Part shown: in pieces, positions 40,736-49,228 of the stretch | How the letters are laid out: every line of letters starts with the position of its first letter | Numbering within the stretch: the stretch's first letter is position 1 | DNA from: Microbispora sp. H11081 | Lineage (GTDB): Bacteria; Actinomycetota; Actinomycetes; Streptosporangiales; Streptosporangiaceae | NCBI RefSeq assembly: GCF_012999535.1 | Contig: NZ_JABBWV010000007.1 | Location: forward strand, 62,001-126,000 | Length of the DNA: 64,000 bases | Direction of reading: 5' to 3' | Position numbers and translations under genes: made by a program | Notes under the pieces: model-generated | Database searches by the model: none | What the model was told of the DNA's origin: nothing | The model's input: only the letters and a program-made list of their open reading frames with translations

Positions 40736-41380
40736 ATGGTCAAGAGGCTTTATCCCGTACTCGCCTGCGGCGGCATCCTGCTCGCCGTCGTCACCGTGGT
40801 GGCGGCGCAGGTCGGCGGGAGCGCCTCCCTCGACCCCGTCTCCATGACGATCAGTCAGTACGCCGCCCGCGACGGGAGCGGCGTCATCGAGATGGCCATG
40901 GCCGTCCTCGGGCTGGCCTCGCTCGCGCTGCTGGCCGGGATGCGCGCGTCCGGCGCGCCGGTGGACGGCTGGCCCGCCCGCCTGATCGGCCTGTGGAGCG
41001 TCTCGCTCATCGGCGCCGCGGCGGTGCCGTCGGGCACTGCCTGGCAGGGGGAGCTGCACGGCGTCCTGTCGGCGGCGGCCTTCGTGAGCGTGCCCGCCGC
41101 CGCCATCCAGTTGGTGGGCCGTTTGGCACAGGACGAGCGGTGGAAGGTCGTCGCCCGGCCGCTGGAGTGGCTGGCGCTCGCCTCCGGCCTCGGCCTGGCG
41201 GTCATCACGTACGTCGCGCTGCCCGGCCACGGGGTGATGATCGGCCTGGTGGAGCGCCTGCTCCTGACCGCCGAGGTGGCCGTGCTCGGCGTGCTCGCCG
41301 TACGGCTCGCGCAGCTCGCCTGGGGGCCGTGGGTGAGGGAACGGGTCGGCCGGCGCGCCGGCTTCCTGGTGCACCGCTGA
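40736..41380 (+). CDS. DUF998 family membrane protein
   Basis: A 214-residue protein with six hydrophobic helices. The loop SLDPVSMTISQYAARDGSGVIEMAMAVLG after the first helix is characteristic of DUF998, as is the conserved Ser/Pro-rich turn. Function is unknown. The ATG at 40736 has no strong ribosome binding site; an in-frame ATG at 40700 is possible. It follows the xylB terminator and is probably separate from the xyl operon. Confidence 0.78.
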   Translation: MVKRLYPVLACGGILLAVVTVVAAQVGGSASLDPVSMTISQYAARDGSGVIEMAMAVLGLASLALLAGMRASGAPVDGWPARLIGLWSVSLIGAAAVPSGTAWQGELHGVLSAAAFVSVPAAAIQLVGRLAQDERWKVVARPLEWLALASGLGLAVITYVALPGHGVMIGLVERLLLTAEVAVLGVLAVRLAQLAWGPWVRERVGRRAGFLVHR

Positions 41381-41406
41381 CGGGCCGCACACCACTGGCC
41401 GCACCA

Positions 41407-41447
41407 CACTGGGCCGCGCGGGCGCGGGGGCGCCGCGCGGCCCAGTG
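41407..41447. terminator. Strong hairpin between convergent genes
   Basis: A perfect 15-bp stem (41407-41421 with 41433-41447) enclosing an 11-base G-rich loop lies between the DUF998 gene and the convergent PLP-enzyme gene. It can end transcripts from both sides. Confidence 0.8.
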
Positions 41448-41497
41448 CTGTGAAAACAGAATGCTGTGGAAGCAGGGCGCTGTTGGAGCAGAGCGGG

Positions 41498-42523
41498 TCA
41501 GGGCTCCCCGAGCAGGTCGCGCAGGCGCTCAGCGTACGGCCGCCAGTCGAGGCCCTTGCCCGCCGCCCAGGCGTCGTCGTGACAGGTCGCGAGATGGCGT
41601 TCGCCCGCGTCGCCGATCACGCTGACCACCTCGCCCCACTCGCCCCGGTCGCGCATGCGGGTGATCAGTTCGAGGGCCGCCCACAGGTTCGTCCCCGTGG
41701 CGGGGCCGACCGCGAGCCCGGTCACCTGCCGGACACGGCGGGCGGCGGCCACGCTCGCGGCGTCGGGCACGGGGACCACCAGGTCGACGAGCGCGGAGTC
41801 GAAGGCGGGCTCCATCCGCGGCCGGCCGACGCCCTCGATGCGGCTGGGCATGCCCGTGGCGTAGTCCGGGGCGCCGGTGGCCCAGCCGGGGAAGTAGGCG
41901 GAGTTCTCCGGATCGGCCACGGCCAGCCTCCCCGGCAGGCCGTGACCCCGCAGGCGCCGGCCGATCGCGGCCGACGTGGCGCCGGTGCCCGCCCCGACCA
42001 CGATCCACCGTGGGCAGCCGTCGAGCTGCCCGAACAGCTCGTCGGCCAGGCTCGCGCCGCGCCAGTCGACCTCGGCGGCGGAGCGGTAGTGGTCGAGGTA
42101 GTGACCCCCGATCTCCCCGGACAGGCGGGCGGCCTCCTCGTGCACGGCGAGCGGCGGGTCGACGTGCCTGCACGTCCCGCCGAGCCGCTCGACGCCCGCC
42201 CCTGAGGACTTCTTCGGCATCACCGCGATGTACGGCAGGCCGAGCAGCCGGGCGAAATAGGCCTCGGCGACGGCCATGGGACCGCTGGCGGCGTCGACCA
42301 CGGTGGTCCCCTCGGTGATCCGCCCGTCGCTGATCGCCTGGGCGAACAGGGCGCGGGCCAGCCGGTGCTTCAGCCCACCGGAGGGCTGCGCCGACTCGTC
42401 CTTCAGCCGCAGCCGCACGCCCCACTCCCCGGGCAGCGGAAACTCGCGGAGCGGCGTCGTGCCGGCGTCTTCGCGCTCCCGGTCCAAACGGGCGACGGCC
42501 TCGGCCGCCCATCCGTCGGTCAT
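41498..42523 (-). CDS. cds1: Cds1-like PLP enzyme (cysteine desulfhydrase/cysteine synthase family)
   Basis: A 341-residue fold-type II PLP enzyme. The PLP Lys is in SAQPSGGLKHRLARALF, followed by VVDAASGPMAVAEAYFARLLGLPYIAVMP and the phosphate loop VVGAGTGATSAAIG. GLAVGPATGTNLWAAL lies near the end. These segments follow the mycobacterial Cds1 group, which releases hydrogen sulphide from cysteine, rather than biosynthetic CysK. The ATG at 42523 has AGGAGG upstream; the frame is open to 42607. It is divergent from a DUF4287 gene. Confidence 0.85.
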   Translation of the reverse strand: MTDGWAAEAVARLDREREDAGTTPLREFPLPGEWGVRLRLKDESAQPSGGLKHRLARALFAQAISDGRITEGTTVVDAASGPMAVAEAYFARLLGLPYIAVMPKKSSGAGVERLGGTCRHVDPPLAVHEEAARLSGEIGGHYLDHYRSAAEVDWRGASLADELFGQLDGCPRWIVVGAGTGATSAAIGRRLRGHGLPGRLAVADPENSAYFPGWATGAPDYATGMPSRIEGVGRPRMEPAFDSALVDLVVPVPDAASVAAARRVRQVTGLAVGPATGTNLWAALELITRMRDRGEWGEVVSVIGDAGERHLATCHDDAWAAGKGLDWRPYAERLRDLLGEP

Positions 42524-42612
42524 GGTCGTCCTCCTGCCATCGCCGTTCCCCGGGCGACCTTCGGGGGGTACGCCGTCCGCGCCGTTGTGAGGCACACTGT
42601 CGCTCACGGCAT

Positions 42613-42626
42613 TTGACCATGATCAA
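42613..42626. promoter_or_regulatory. 14-bp palindrome in the divergent cds1/DUF4287 gap
   Basis: TTGACCATGATCAA is palindromic except for one pair. It lies between the two divergent genes, 19 bp before the DUF4287 start. It could bind a regulator shared by both; no candidate regulator is adjacent. Confidence 0.4.
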
Positions 42627-42644
42627 GGACGGACAGGACACCGT

Positions 42645-42857
42645 ATGACCGAAGCCGTGCAGGGCCCCGCCAGCTACTTCCCCTCGATCGAGAAGAAGTA
42701 CGGCCGGCCGATCGCCGAGTGGAAGGAGCTGATCCGCAGCTCCCCGCTGACCAAGCACATGGAACTCGTCTCCTGGCTCAAGTCCGAGCATGGGCTGGGA
42801 CACGGTCATGCGAACGCCCTCGTCGCGCACACCTTGTCCGAGGACAGCGCGAAGTAG
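42645..42857 (+). CDS. DUF4287 domain protein
   Basis: A 70-residue protein matching the small DUF4287 family: SYFPSIEKKYGRPIAEWKELIRSS followed by MELVSWLKSEHGLGHGHANALVAHTL. It is all helical, with a short helix-hairpin that resembles nucleic-acid-binding folds, but function is unknown. Complete and intact. AGGA precedes the ATG. Confidence 0.85.
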   Translation: MTEAVQGPASYFPSIEKKYGRPIAEWKELIRSSPLTKHMELVSWLKSEHGLGHGHANALVAHTLSEDSAK

Positions 42858-42970
42858 CGGGAACGCGCCGGGTCGCTCGGCGCCGGGCGGCGGCCGCCGC
42901 CATCGTGAGCGGCGGTCGTCGGAGGCGCCCGGGGGTCCCCGGCCGCCGCCGGAGCGCGTCCGGCCGGGTG

Positions 42971-43315
42971 TCAGACGTCCGCCACCATCTTCCGGGTCAG
43001 TTCGCGGAGGCGGCGGCGGTAGTCCGGGTCATACGCCTCTCCGGAGGCCCATGCCTCCTCGCCGTCGAAGCAACGGCCGGTGATCTCGGCCAGTTTCCGG
43101 CGCGTCTACCAGACGCCGGGTGACGGCCACCCCTTCCCCAGCGTGTCGACGACCTCCATGCCAGATCTCCTGGACATGGCCGTCGGCATGTACGTGGCAG
43201 GGTGAACGCTGTTCACTGTGACACCGCTCCCCTTGAGTTCCTCGGCACCGCGCTGTTCGCGCAGGTAACGCAGCTTCGGTCCGACGGCGGCGAGGACGTC
43301 TTTCAGCCGGTCCAT
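42971..43315 (-). pseudogene. Fused, frameshifted remnant: XRE regulator start joined to an SDR C-terminus
   Basis: From the ATG at 43315 the frame reads MDRLKDVLAAVGPKLRYLRE and QRG, the usual opening of a cupin-XRE regulator, and then switches directly to EELKGSGVTVNSVHPATYMP, which belongs in the middle of a short-chain dehydrogenase. The SDR sequence goes on through two frameshifts: VAVTRRLVDAPE is in a second frame, and AEITGRCFDGEEAWASGEAY with the tail to TRKMVADV in a third, ending at 42971. A deletion therefore removed most of the regulator and the first two-thirds of the SDR. The product cannot be functional. Confidence 0.75.
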
Positions 43316-43325
43316 GCCGACCGGT

Positions 43326-43351
43326 TTGCCGAAACGGCAATCGAAATTGCC
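43326..43351. promoter_or_regulatory. Overlapping inverted repeats in the decayed divergent promoter
   Basis: Three half-sites, TTGCC (43326-43330), GGCAA (43336-43340) and TTGCC (43347-43351), make two overlapping inverted repeats. They lie between the XRE remnant and the MFS remnant and are probably the operator of the lost regulator. Confidence 0.5.
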
Positions 43352-43501
43352 ACGGGAGCAGGGGGCGGGCCACTCTCGACCTGCCCGCGGGCCGGCCAGG
43401 ACGCTGCCTTCGGCCTCTGCACGCTCCCGTCTTCGTGCCCGGTCTTCGCGCCGAGGCGGTCCGGGAGCCGCTCTGATCCCGTCACTCGTGAGGAGCTTTC
43501 C

Positions 43502-43876
43502 ATGACCACCGACTCCAGCAGTACGCGGCAGCAGACGGACGCTCGCGACTCCGATCCGCGCCGCTGGGCCGCCCTGACGGTGATCTCCCTGGCGACGCTG
43601 ATGGTGGTGCTGGACGCTCGCCCCGGCCGCGCTGTCACTGATCAGCGTGACCTTCACCGATCCTCGGGAGCGCGCGAAGGCGTTCGGTGTCTACGGCGCT
43701 CTCCAGGGCGGTGGCGGAGCGGCCGGTCTGATCCTCGGCGGTGTGCTGACGCAGTACGCCGACTGGCGCTGGTGCCTGTTCAGCACGCGGGAGGGCTCTT
43801 CGTTCTCGCCCTGGTCCTCGTCGCGGTGATGGTCACGAGATCTGTCCCCTCCACCGGCACCTCCGCCACCCGCTGA
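43502..43876 (+). pseudogene. Decayed DHA2-type MFS drug exporter
   Basis: AGGAG and the ATG at 43502 are intact and the first 39 residues (DPRRWAALTVISLATLMVVL) are a normal start of an EmrB/QacA-type exporter. About 80 residues are then missing, and helices 4-5 appear in another frame (SVTFTDPRERAKAFGVYGA, GLILGGVLTQYADWRWCLF). After that the sequence jumps to a last helix (GLFVLALVLVAVMVTRS) and a stop at 43876. At least two internal deletions and frame changes have destroyed a gene of about 480 codons. Confidence 0.8.
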
Positions 43877-43952
43877 CATACCGCCCAAGCCCGCCGCGTG
43901 CTCGCCGATTCCGTCACGCGGCAACCATCCCACGCACAAGGAGAGAAATTCG

Positions 43953-45056
43953 ATGCCAGACCTGTTCGAGCCGGTGACCGTCGGCCCGTGGACGCTGAAC
44001 AACCGGATCGCCATGGCGCCGATGACCCGCAACCGGGCCGGGACCGCGGGCGTGCCGCAGGACATCACCGCGACGTACTACCGGCAGCGGGCGACCGCGG
44101 GTCTGATCATCACTGAGGGCGTCCAGCCCAGCGCGGCCGGGCAGGGCTACCTGAACACGCCCGGCCTGTACACACCCCGGCAGATCGAGGGATGGCGCAG
44201 GGTCGCCGACGCCGTGCAAGAGGAAGGCGGCCGCATCGTCGCCCAGATCATGCACACCGGGCGCATCGCCCACCCGGACAACAAGGACGGCCACGAAACC
44301 GTCGCTCCCAGCGCCGTCGCCGCGCCCGGCAAGATCTTCACCGCGCGCGGCCTCAAGCCGCATCCGGTGCCCCGCGCCCTGGAAACGGCGGAGGTGGCGT
44401 CCGTTGTCGGCGAGTACGCGCATGCGGCGCGCTCGGCCGTCGAGGCCGGCCTGGACGGCGTCGAACTGCACTCCGCCAACGGCTACCTGCTCCACCAGTT
44501 CCTCGCACCCTCCACCAACCGGCGCACCGACGCGTACGGCGGCTCCGCCACGGCACGAGCCCGGTTCGTCATCGAGGTGGCCCATGCCGTGGCCGAGGCG
44601 ATCGGCGGCGAGCGGGTGGGGATCCGCATTTCCCCGGCGGCCAACCTGCACGGCGCCGTCGAGGACGATCCCGCCGAGACGGCCGCGACGTACGGGGCAC
44701 TGATCGACGGGATCGCACCGCTGGGCCTGGCGTACCTGCACACCATCGGCGATCCCTCCAGCCCGCTGCTCGCGGACCTCCGCACGCGGTTCGGCGGCCC
44801 GCTCATCGTCAACGACGGCTGGGAGCCCGTGACGGACGAGAGAACCGCTCGCCGACGCGTGCGGAGTGGTGAGGCGGACCTCGTCGCCGTAGGCCGGGCC
44901 TTCATCGCCAATCCCGATTTGGTGTGGCGCTGGCAGAACCACGCCCCGGTCGACGAGGCCGACAGCGCCACGTTCTACGGCGGCGACACGCGGGGCTACA
45001 CCGATTACCCCAGCGCCAGGGAGGGCGCTACCGCTGGGCGGCCGTCAGCATCTTGA
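43953..45056 (+). CDS. Old Yellow Enzyme-type alkene reductase
   Basis: A 367-residue FMN enzyme reducing activated C=C bonds with NAD(P)H. It has the opening LFEPVTVGPWTLNNRIAMAPMTRNRA, the FMN contacts around IITEGVQPS, the substrate pair H173/N176 in ELHSANGYLLHQF, DAYGGSATARARF, and LVAVGRAFIANPDL. An AAGGAG site precedes the ATG. After GYTDYPSA, where relatives normally stop, about a dozen further residues run 29 bp into the convergent conservon GTPase gene, so the C-terminus looks extended by loss of the usual stop. Confidence 0.93.
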   Translation: MPDLFEPVTVGPWTLNNRIAMAPMTRNRAGTAGVPQDITATYYRQRATAGLIITEGVQPSAAGQGYLNTPGLYTPRQIEGWRRVADAVQEEGGRIVAQIMHTGRIAHPDNKDGHETVAPSAVAAPGKIFTARGLKPHPVPRALETAEVASVVGEYAHAARSAVEAGLDGVELHSANGYLLHQFLAPSTNRRTDAYGGSATARARFVIEVAHAVAEAIGGERVGIRISPAANLHGAVEDDPAETAATYGALIDGIAPLGLAYLHTIGDPSSPLLADLRTRFGGPLIVNDGWEPVTDERTARRRVRSGEADLVAVGRAFIANPDLVWRWQNHAPVDEADSATFYGGDTRGYTDYPSAREGATAGRPSAS

Positions 45057-45603
45057 GCGCGTGCTCCACGAGCGTGACGAGCACGACCTTGGCCGAGGCG
45101 CGACGCCGTACGTCGCAGAGCAGGACCGGGACGTCGGGATCGAGGTCGAGGGCGATCCGCACGTCGTCGGGCTCGTGCTGGTCGGCGCCGTCGAAGCAGT
45201 TCACGGCGACGATGAACGGTGTGCCGCGCTGCTCGAAGTAGTCGATCGACGGGAAGCAGTCGGTCAGCCTGCGGGTGTCGGCCAGCACGACCGCGCCGAG
45301 CGCGCCGTAGGACAACTCGTCCCACATGAACCAGAAACGCTCCTGTCCGGGGGTGCCGAACAGGTAGACCACGAGCCCTTCCCTGATGGTGATGCGGCCG
45401 AAGTCCATGGCCACGGTCGTGGTCGTCTTGGTTTCCACACCGTCGGTGTCGTCGACGCCGACGCCGCGGTCCGACAGCACCTCCTCGGTGCGCAGGGGGC
45501 GAATCTCGCTGATCGCGCCGACCAGCGTGGTCTTGCCGACGCCGAAGCCGCCGGCCACCAATATCTTGAGGGCGACCGGCTCCTCAGAGGGCGCGAAGGC
45601 CAT
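45028..45603 (-). CDS. cvnD: Conservon small GTPase
   Basis: A 191-residue Ras-like GTPase and the last gene of the conservon. The P-loop is GGFGVGKTT, switch I contains the Thr run TKTTTTVAMDFG, G3 is GTPGQERF, and the base-recognition motif is NCFD instead of NKxD. The C-terminal helix lacks lipid-modification Cys. It overlaps the DUF742 gene by 20 bp, showing tight coupling, and its 3' end overlaps the convergent Old Yellow Enzyme gene. It is thought to work with the kinase and roadblock proteins at the membrane. Confidence 0.95.
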   Translation of the reverse strand: MAFAPSEEPVALKILVAGGFGVGKTTLVGAISEIRPLRTEEVLSDRGVGVDDTDGVETKTTTTVAMDFGRITIREGLVVYLFGTPGQERFWFMWDELSYGALGAVVLADTRRLTDCFPSIDYFEQRGTPFIVAVNCFDGADQHEPDDVRIALDLDPDVPVLLCDVRRRASAKVVLVTLVEHALKMLTAAQR

Positions 45604-45949
45604 TGATCACTTCCTTGAGAATGCGCTCGCTTGGCAGCGGCGCCACCTTGCCCGGAGCCCGTACGTCGACGAGCCCGAGGTCGTGCAGATCCCCGATGAG
45701 AACCCGGACCACGCCCAGGGGCAGGTCGATGTCGGACGCGATGTCCGCCACCGACGCGCCGCGGCGCGCGAGCTCGAGGATCCGCCGCTGCTCGGGGCCC
45801 ATGCCGGGGACGTCCCTCGGTGAGCCCGTGGCGGTCACCATGGTGATCAGGTCGAGCTTGGCCCCGGAGGTCCGCGCCCGGCCCCCCGTCAGCGCGTAGG
45901 GCCGGACCAACGGCCCGGCCTCCTCGTCCATCCACTGAGGTCCGGTCAT
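45584..45949 (-). CDS. cvnC: Conservon DUF742 protein
   Basis: A 121-residue winged-helix-like protein with the signature PLVRPYALTGGRAR, then EQRRILELARRGASVADIASDIDLPLGVVRVLIGDLHDLGLVDVRAP. It is part of the conserved four-gene set and overlaps the GTPase gene. DUF742 proteins are adaptors within the conservon complex. Confidence 0.95.
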   Translation of the reverse strand: MTGPQWMDEEAGPLVRPYALTGGRARTSGAKLDLITMVTATGSPRDVPGMGPEQRRILELARRGASVADIASDIDLPLGVVRVLIGDLHDLGLVDVRAPGKVAPLPSERILKEVINGLRAL

Positions 45950-45962
45950 GTGGCCGCCAATC

Positions 45963-46370
45963 TCATGGGGCGATTCGTCGCGGGTTGGTGGAGATGTGCT
46001 GCCCCACCCGCTTGACCAGCATCGCCATCTCGTAGGCGATGTGCCCCACGTCGGCGTCGGAGGCGGCCAGGACGGCGAGGCAGGTGCCCTGTCCGGCGGC
46101 CGTGACGAACAGGAACGCGGCCTCCATCTCCACGATGGTCTGCCGGACCTCGCCCCCGCCGAAGTGCCGTCCGGCGCCCCGCGCCAGGCTCTGGAAGCCG
46201 GCCGCGACCGCGGACAGGTGTTCCGCGTCCTCCCGGCTCAGCCCCTGGGAGGCTCCCACGACGAGGCCGTCGGTGGAGAGGATCACTGCCTGGCGGACGG
46301 CGGCGACCCTGCTGATGAGATCGTCGAGCAGCCAGTTCAGTTCACCGGTCGACGTCGCTTTGCCGGTCAT
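45963..46370 (-). CDS. cvnB: Conservon roadblock/LC7 protein
   Basis: A 135-residue roadblock/LC7 protein: LNWLLDDLISRVAAVRQAVILSTDGLVVGAS at the start, then AEHLSAVAAGFQSLARGAGRHFGGGEVRQTIVEME. Such proteins dimerise and regulate Ras-like GTPases. The ATG overlaps the stop of the kinase gene as ATGA, so translation is coupled; 13 bp separate it from the DUF742 gene. Confidence 0.95.
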   Translation of the reverse strand: MTGKATSTGELNWLLDDLISRVAAVRQAVILSTDGLVVGASQGLSREDAEHLSAVAAGFQSLARGAGRHFGGGEVRQTIVEMEAAFLFVTAAGQGTCLAVLAASDADVGHIAYEMAMLVKRVGQHISTNPRRIAP

Positions 46371-49117
46371 TCGTCACCCTTTTCGCCGTGCGTGTTGTGG
46401 TCGTGGTGGCCGGTTGCGGCGGCACCCGGCCCATCGGAGTCCTCCCTGCCCCGCTGAGCACCGCGCTGGAAGGCGCTGAACATCGCCCGCGCCTCTTCCG
46501 GTGACCGCTCCTCCACTGTCGGGGCCGACAGTGGAGGCCTGCGCGGGGGCTGCCCCTGCTGGACCTGCTGGGTCTCGTGCGGCTGGGCCTGCTGCTGGTC
46601 AGGGCGGAGCTGCGGGGCGATGCTGGCCTGACGGACCCTGCGCGGCAGGCCGGCATGGGTGCCGTTGGAGAGCGATCCTCCCGACCGCTTCGTGCTCACC
46701 CGCTGCGCCAGGCCGTTCGGCCCCACCCCGGCGGTCGCGGGCGCGGGGGACGGCGAAGCCGAGGGCGGGACGGAGGGGGGCTGAGCAGAGGGGACGGCGA
46801 CCGGGCGCGGGCTCTCGAAGCCGGAGCCGGCGCCCGGGGAGCGCGGGAAGAGGTCGTCGCGCGCGGCCGAGGGCACCTCCTCGGTCCGCAGGGCGGCCGG
46901 CGTGAAGAACGGGGACGGCTCCGGCCCGCTCGCGCGATCCTCCCGGTCGCCGATCTCCCCGGGAAGATCCTCGGTCTCCCCGCGAAGGCCGGTCATCTCT
47001 CCGCGCAGGCCCACCGGGACATCCCCGGCGACATCCCCGGCGACCTCTCCGGCGATCGTGCGGATCTCCCGGAGGTCGCGGGACGGACGGCCGGGTCCCA
47101 GGTCGGCGTCGAACGATCCGTCGAACGGTCCGCCGAGCGAGACGTCGGTGTCGTCACCCCCGCCGGCCAGCGCGAACTTGGCGTGGGCGCCGCGCTCGCC
47201 GCTGCCCGCGAGCGCCGCGGGCGAGCCCTCCTCCACCATCAGGGCCCGGGGGATGAGCACGATGGCCGTCGTCCCGCCGTACGGCGAGCCCCGCAGGATC
47301 ACGCCGATCTCGTGGCGGGCGGCGAGCTGGCCGACGACGAAGAGCCCGAGCCGGTCGCTGTCCGCCAGGTCGAACTCCGGCGGGTTGGCCAGCCGTGTGT
47401 TGATCTCGTCGTACTCGTGGGGCATCAGGCCGAGACCACGGTCCTCGATCTCCACGGCGAGCCCGTTGGCGACGATCTCCGCGCGCACCGCCACCTTCGT
47501 CTGCGGGGGCGAGAAGATCGTGGCGTTCTCCACCAGCTCGGCGATCAGGTGCACCACGTCGGCCACGGCGGTGCCGGTGAGCGCGGCGTCCGGGATCGGG
47601 GCCATCGAGACGCGGGTGTAGTCCTCAACCTCGGAGATCGCGGCGCGGACCACGTCGACGAGCGGCACCGGCTTGCGCCAGGACCGTCCGGGAGCGGAGC
47701 CGGACAGGATGATCAGGCTCTCCGCGTGGCGGCGCATGCGGGTGGTCAGGTGGTCGAGCCGGAACAGGTCCTCCAGGCTCTCCGGGTCCTCGGTGCGGCG
47801 CTGCATCGTGTCGAGCAGCGTGAGCTGGCGGTGCAGCAGGGTCTGCTTGCGGCGGGCCAGGTTGAGGAAGACCTGGCTGATGCCGCGGCGGAGGGCGGCC
47901 TGGCCGACGGCGGCCTCCACGGCCGTGCGCTGGACCGAGCTGAACGCGTGGGCGACGTCCTCGACCTCGTTGGCCCCCGTCGCCTTGATCGGGGGCGCCT
48001 CCGCCTCGACGTCGACGTCCTCGCCCAGTCGCAGCTTCTCGACGACCCGCGGCAGCCGTACGTCGGCGAGTTCGAGCGCGGCGTCGCGCAGGCTCGCGAG
48101 GTCACGGGCGAGACGCCGGCCGAACCGCACGGAGAAGATGATCGTGATGATGATGACCACGAGGCCGAGGCCACCGGCGACCAGGATGCGGAGCATGACG
48201 CCGGTGGCGACCGACATGGCCGAGGCGTTGAGCGCGTCCGATGCCTTCACCCGGGCCGAGTCGAGCTTGATGATCAGCTGGTCGACGGTGGGCGACCACC
48301 TCTCGATCCCGGACGGCAGCGACCCGTTGGTGCGCACCTGGTTGACGACCAGGTTCTCCAGGGCGGAGAAGCGGTCGAACAGCGGCGAGGTGAGCACCTG
48401 CTCGTACGGCGCGCGCTCCTCGCCGCTGAGGATCGGCCGGTTCTTGGCGTAGAGGAACCGCCGCGTGGCGACCCATGTGCCGAAGGCGTTCTGCTCCTGG
48501 GCCGTCATCGTGCCGCTGATGAGCGCGCCCCGGACGAGGGCGTCCTCACGGCTGATCATCTCGTGCGCGTTGCCCATCCCCTGCATCGCGCTGGCCTGCT
48601 GGAAGATGGCCAGGTCGGGAACGGAGACGAGCCGCTCGTACAGCGCGAACAGCTCGTCCATGATCGCGCTGTACGCGTTGATCGTGTACAGCCTGTCGGC
48701 CTGGCCGAGCGCGACGGACTCCCGGATCGAGGGCAGGCGGTCGAGGGAGGCCAGCAGGGACTCCAGGGGCTCCACGAGGTCGTCGCCCATGGCGTCGCGG
48801 GCGGCATCCTCCTGGGCGGTCCGCTTGAACTTGTCCGCCGAGGCGATGGTCTTCAGCTGCTGGGCGGTGAGCGCGGGGGAGCCGACCTGGCCGCTGCTGA
48901 GGACGCCGACGGTCAGCGCGCGCTCGGCCTGGATCTGGAGCCCGAGGTCGGTGGAGGTGACCCCGATGGTGTCGTACAGCGTCTTCGAGTTGAGGAGGAC
49001 GACGCCATCGCCAACCGTGAGCTTTAGGGCAAACCCCCACATAGCACTCAGCATCAGCAATGGCAGGAGCAGCAACGAGAAGATCTTGAACCGAATCGAC
49101 CGGTTTTTCGAACCCAT
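46367..49117 (-). CDS. cvnA: Conservon sensor histidine kinase (NIT-HAMP-HATPase)
   Basis: A 916-residue membrane sensor. Helix 1 (about 10-31) and helix 2 (about 305-332, LRILVAGGLGLVVIIITIIF) bracket an extracytoplasmic NIT domain. HAMP and a helical region follow, then an ATPase domain with N box ELVENATIFSPP (about 526) and G box DSDRLGLFVVGQLAARHEIG. There is no classical H box, as usual for conservon kinases. The last 270 residues are a disordered Pro/Gly/Gln-rich tail with short repeats (GEVAGDVAGDVP). AGGAG fixes the ATG at 49117. It heads the four-gene operon and is divergent from an SDR. Confidence 0.93.
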   Translation of the reverse strand: MGSKNRSIRFKIFSLLLLPLLMLSAMWGFALKLTVGDGVVLLNSKTLYDTIGVTSTDLGLQIQAERALTVGVLSSGQVGSPALTAQQLKTIASADKFKRTAQEDAARDAMGDDLVEPLESLLASLDRLPSIRESVALGQADRLYTINAYSAIMDELFALYERLVSVPDLAIFQQASAMQGMGNAHEMISREDALVRGALISGTMTAQEQNAFGTWVATRRFLYAKNRPILSGEERAPYEQVLTSPLFDRFSALENLVVNQVRTNGSLPSGIERWSPTVDQLIIKLDSARVKASDALNASAMSVATGVMLRILVAGGLGLVVIIITIIFSVRFGRRLARDLASLRDAALELADVRLPRVVEKLRLGEDVDVEAEAPPIKATGANEVEDVAHAFSSVQRTAVEAAVGQAALRRGISQVFLNLARRKQTLLHRQLTLLDTMQRRTEDPESLEDLFRLDHLTTRMRRHAESLIILSGSAPGRSWRKPVPLVDVVRAAISEVEDYTRVSMAPIPDAALTGTAVADVVHLIAELVENATIFSPPQTKVAVRAEIVANGLAVEIEDRGLGLMPHEYDEINTRLANPPEFDLADSDRLGLFVVGQLAARHEIGVILRGSPYGGTTAIVLIPRALMVEEGSPAALAGSGERGAHAKFALAGGGDDTDVSLGGPFDGSFDADLGPGRPSRDLREIRTIAGEVAGDVAGDVPVGLRGEMTGLRGETEDLPGEIGDREDRASGPEPSPFFTPAALRTEEVPSAARDDLFPRSPGAGSGFESPRPVAVPSAQPPSVPPSASPSPAPATAGVGPNGLAQRVSTKRSGGSLSNGTHAGLPRRVRQASIAPQLRPDQQQAQPHETQQVQQGQPPRRPPLSAPTVEERSPEEARAMFSAFQRGAQRGREDSDGPGAAATGHHDHNTHGEKGDE

Positions 49118-49228
49118 GGCCACTCCTGCAGTGCTGGAGGCTCGCGCCGCATTTATGGGGGAATGCACCTCCGGAAGATCGCACAGCAGGCTAGCACCGA
49201 TACAGTTCTGGCGCAGTGGGAGGATTCG

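Noticed and set aside
42858-43952. Insertion sequence as the cause of the gene decay
   Set aside because: No transposase fragment or terminal inverted repeats were seen; simple deletions explain the joints.
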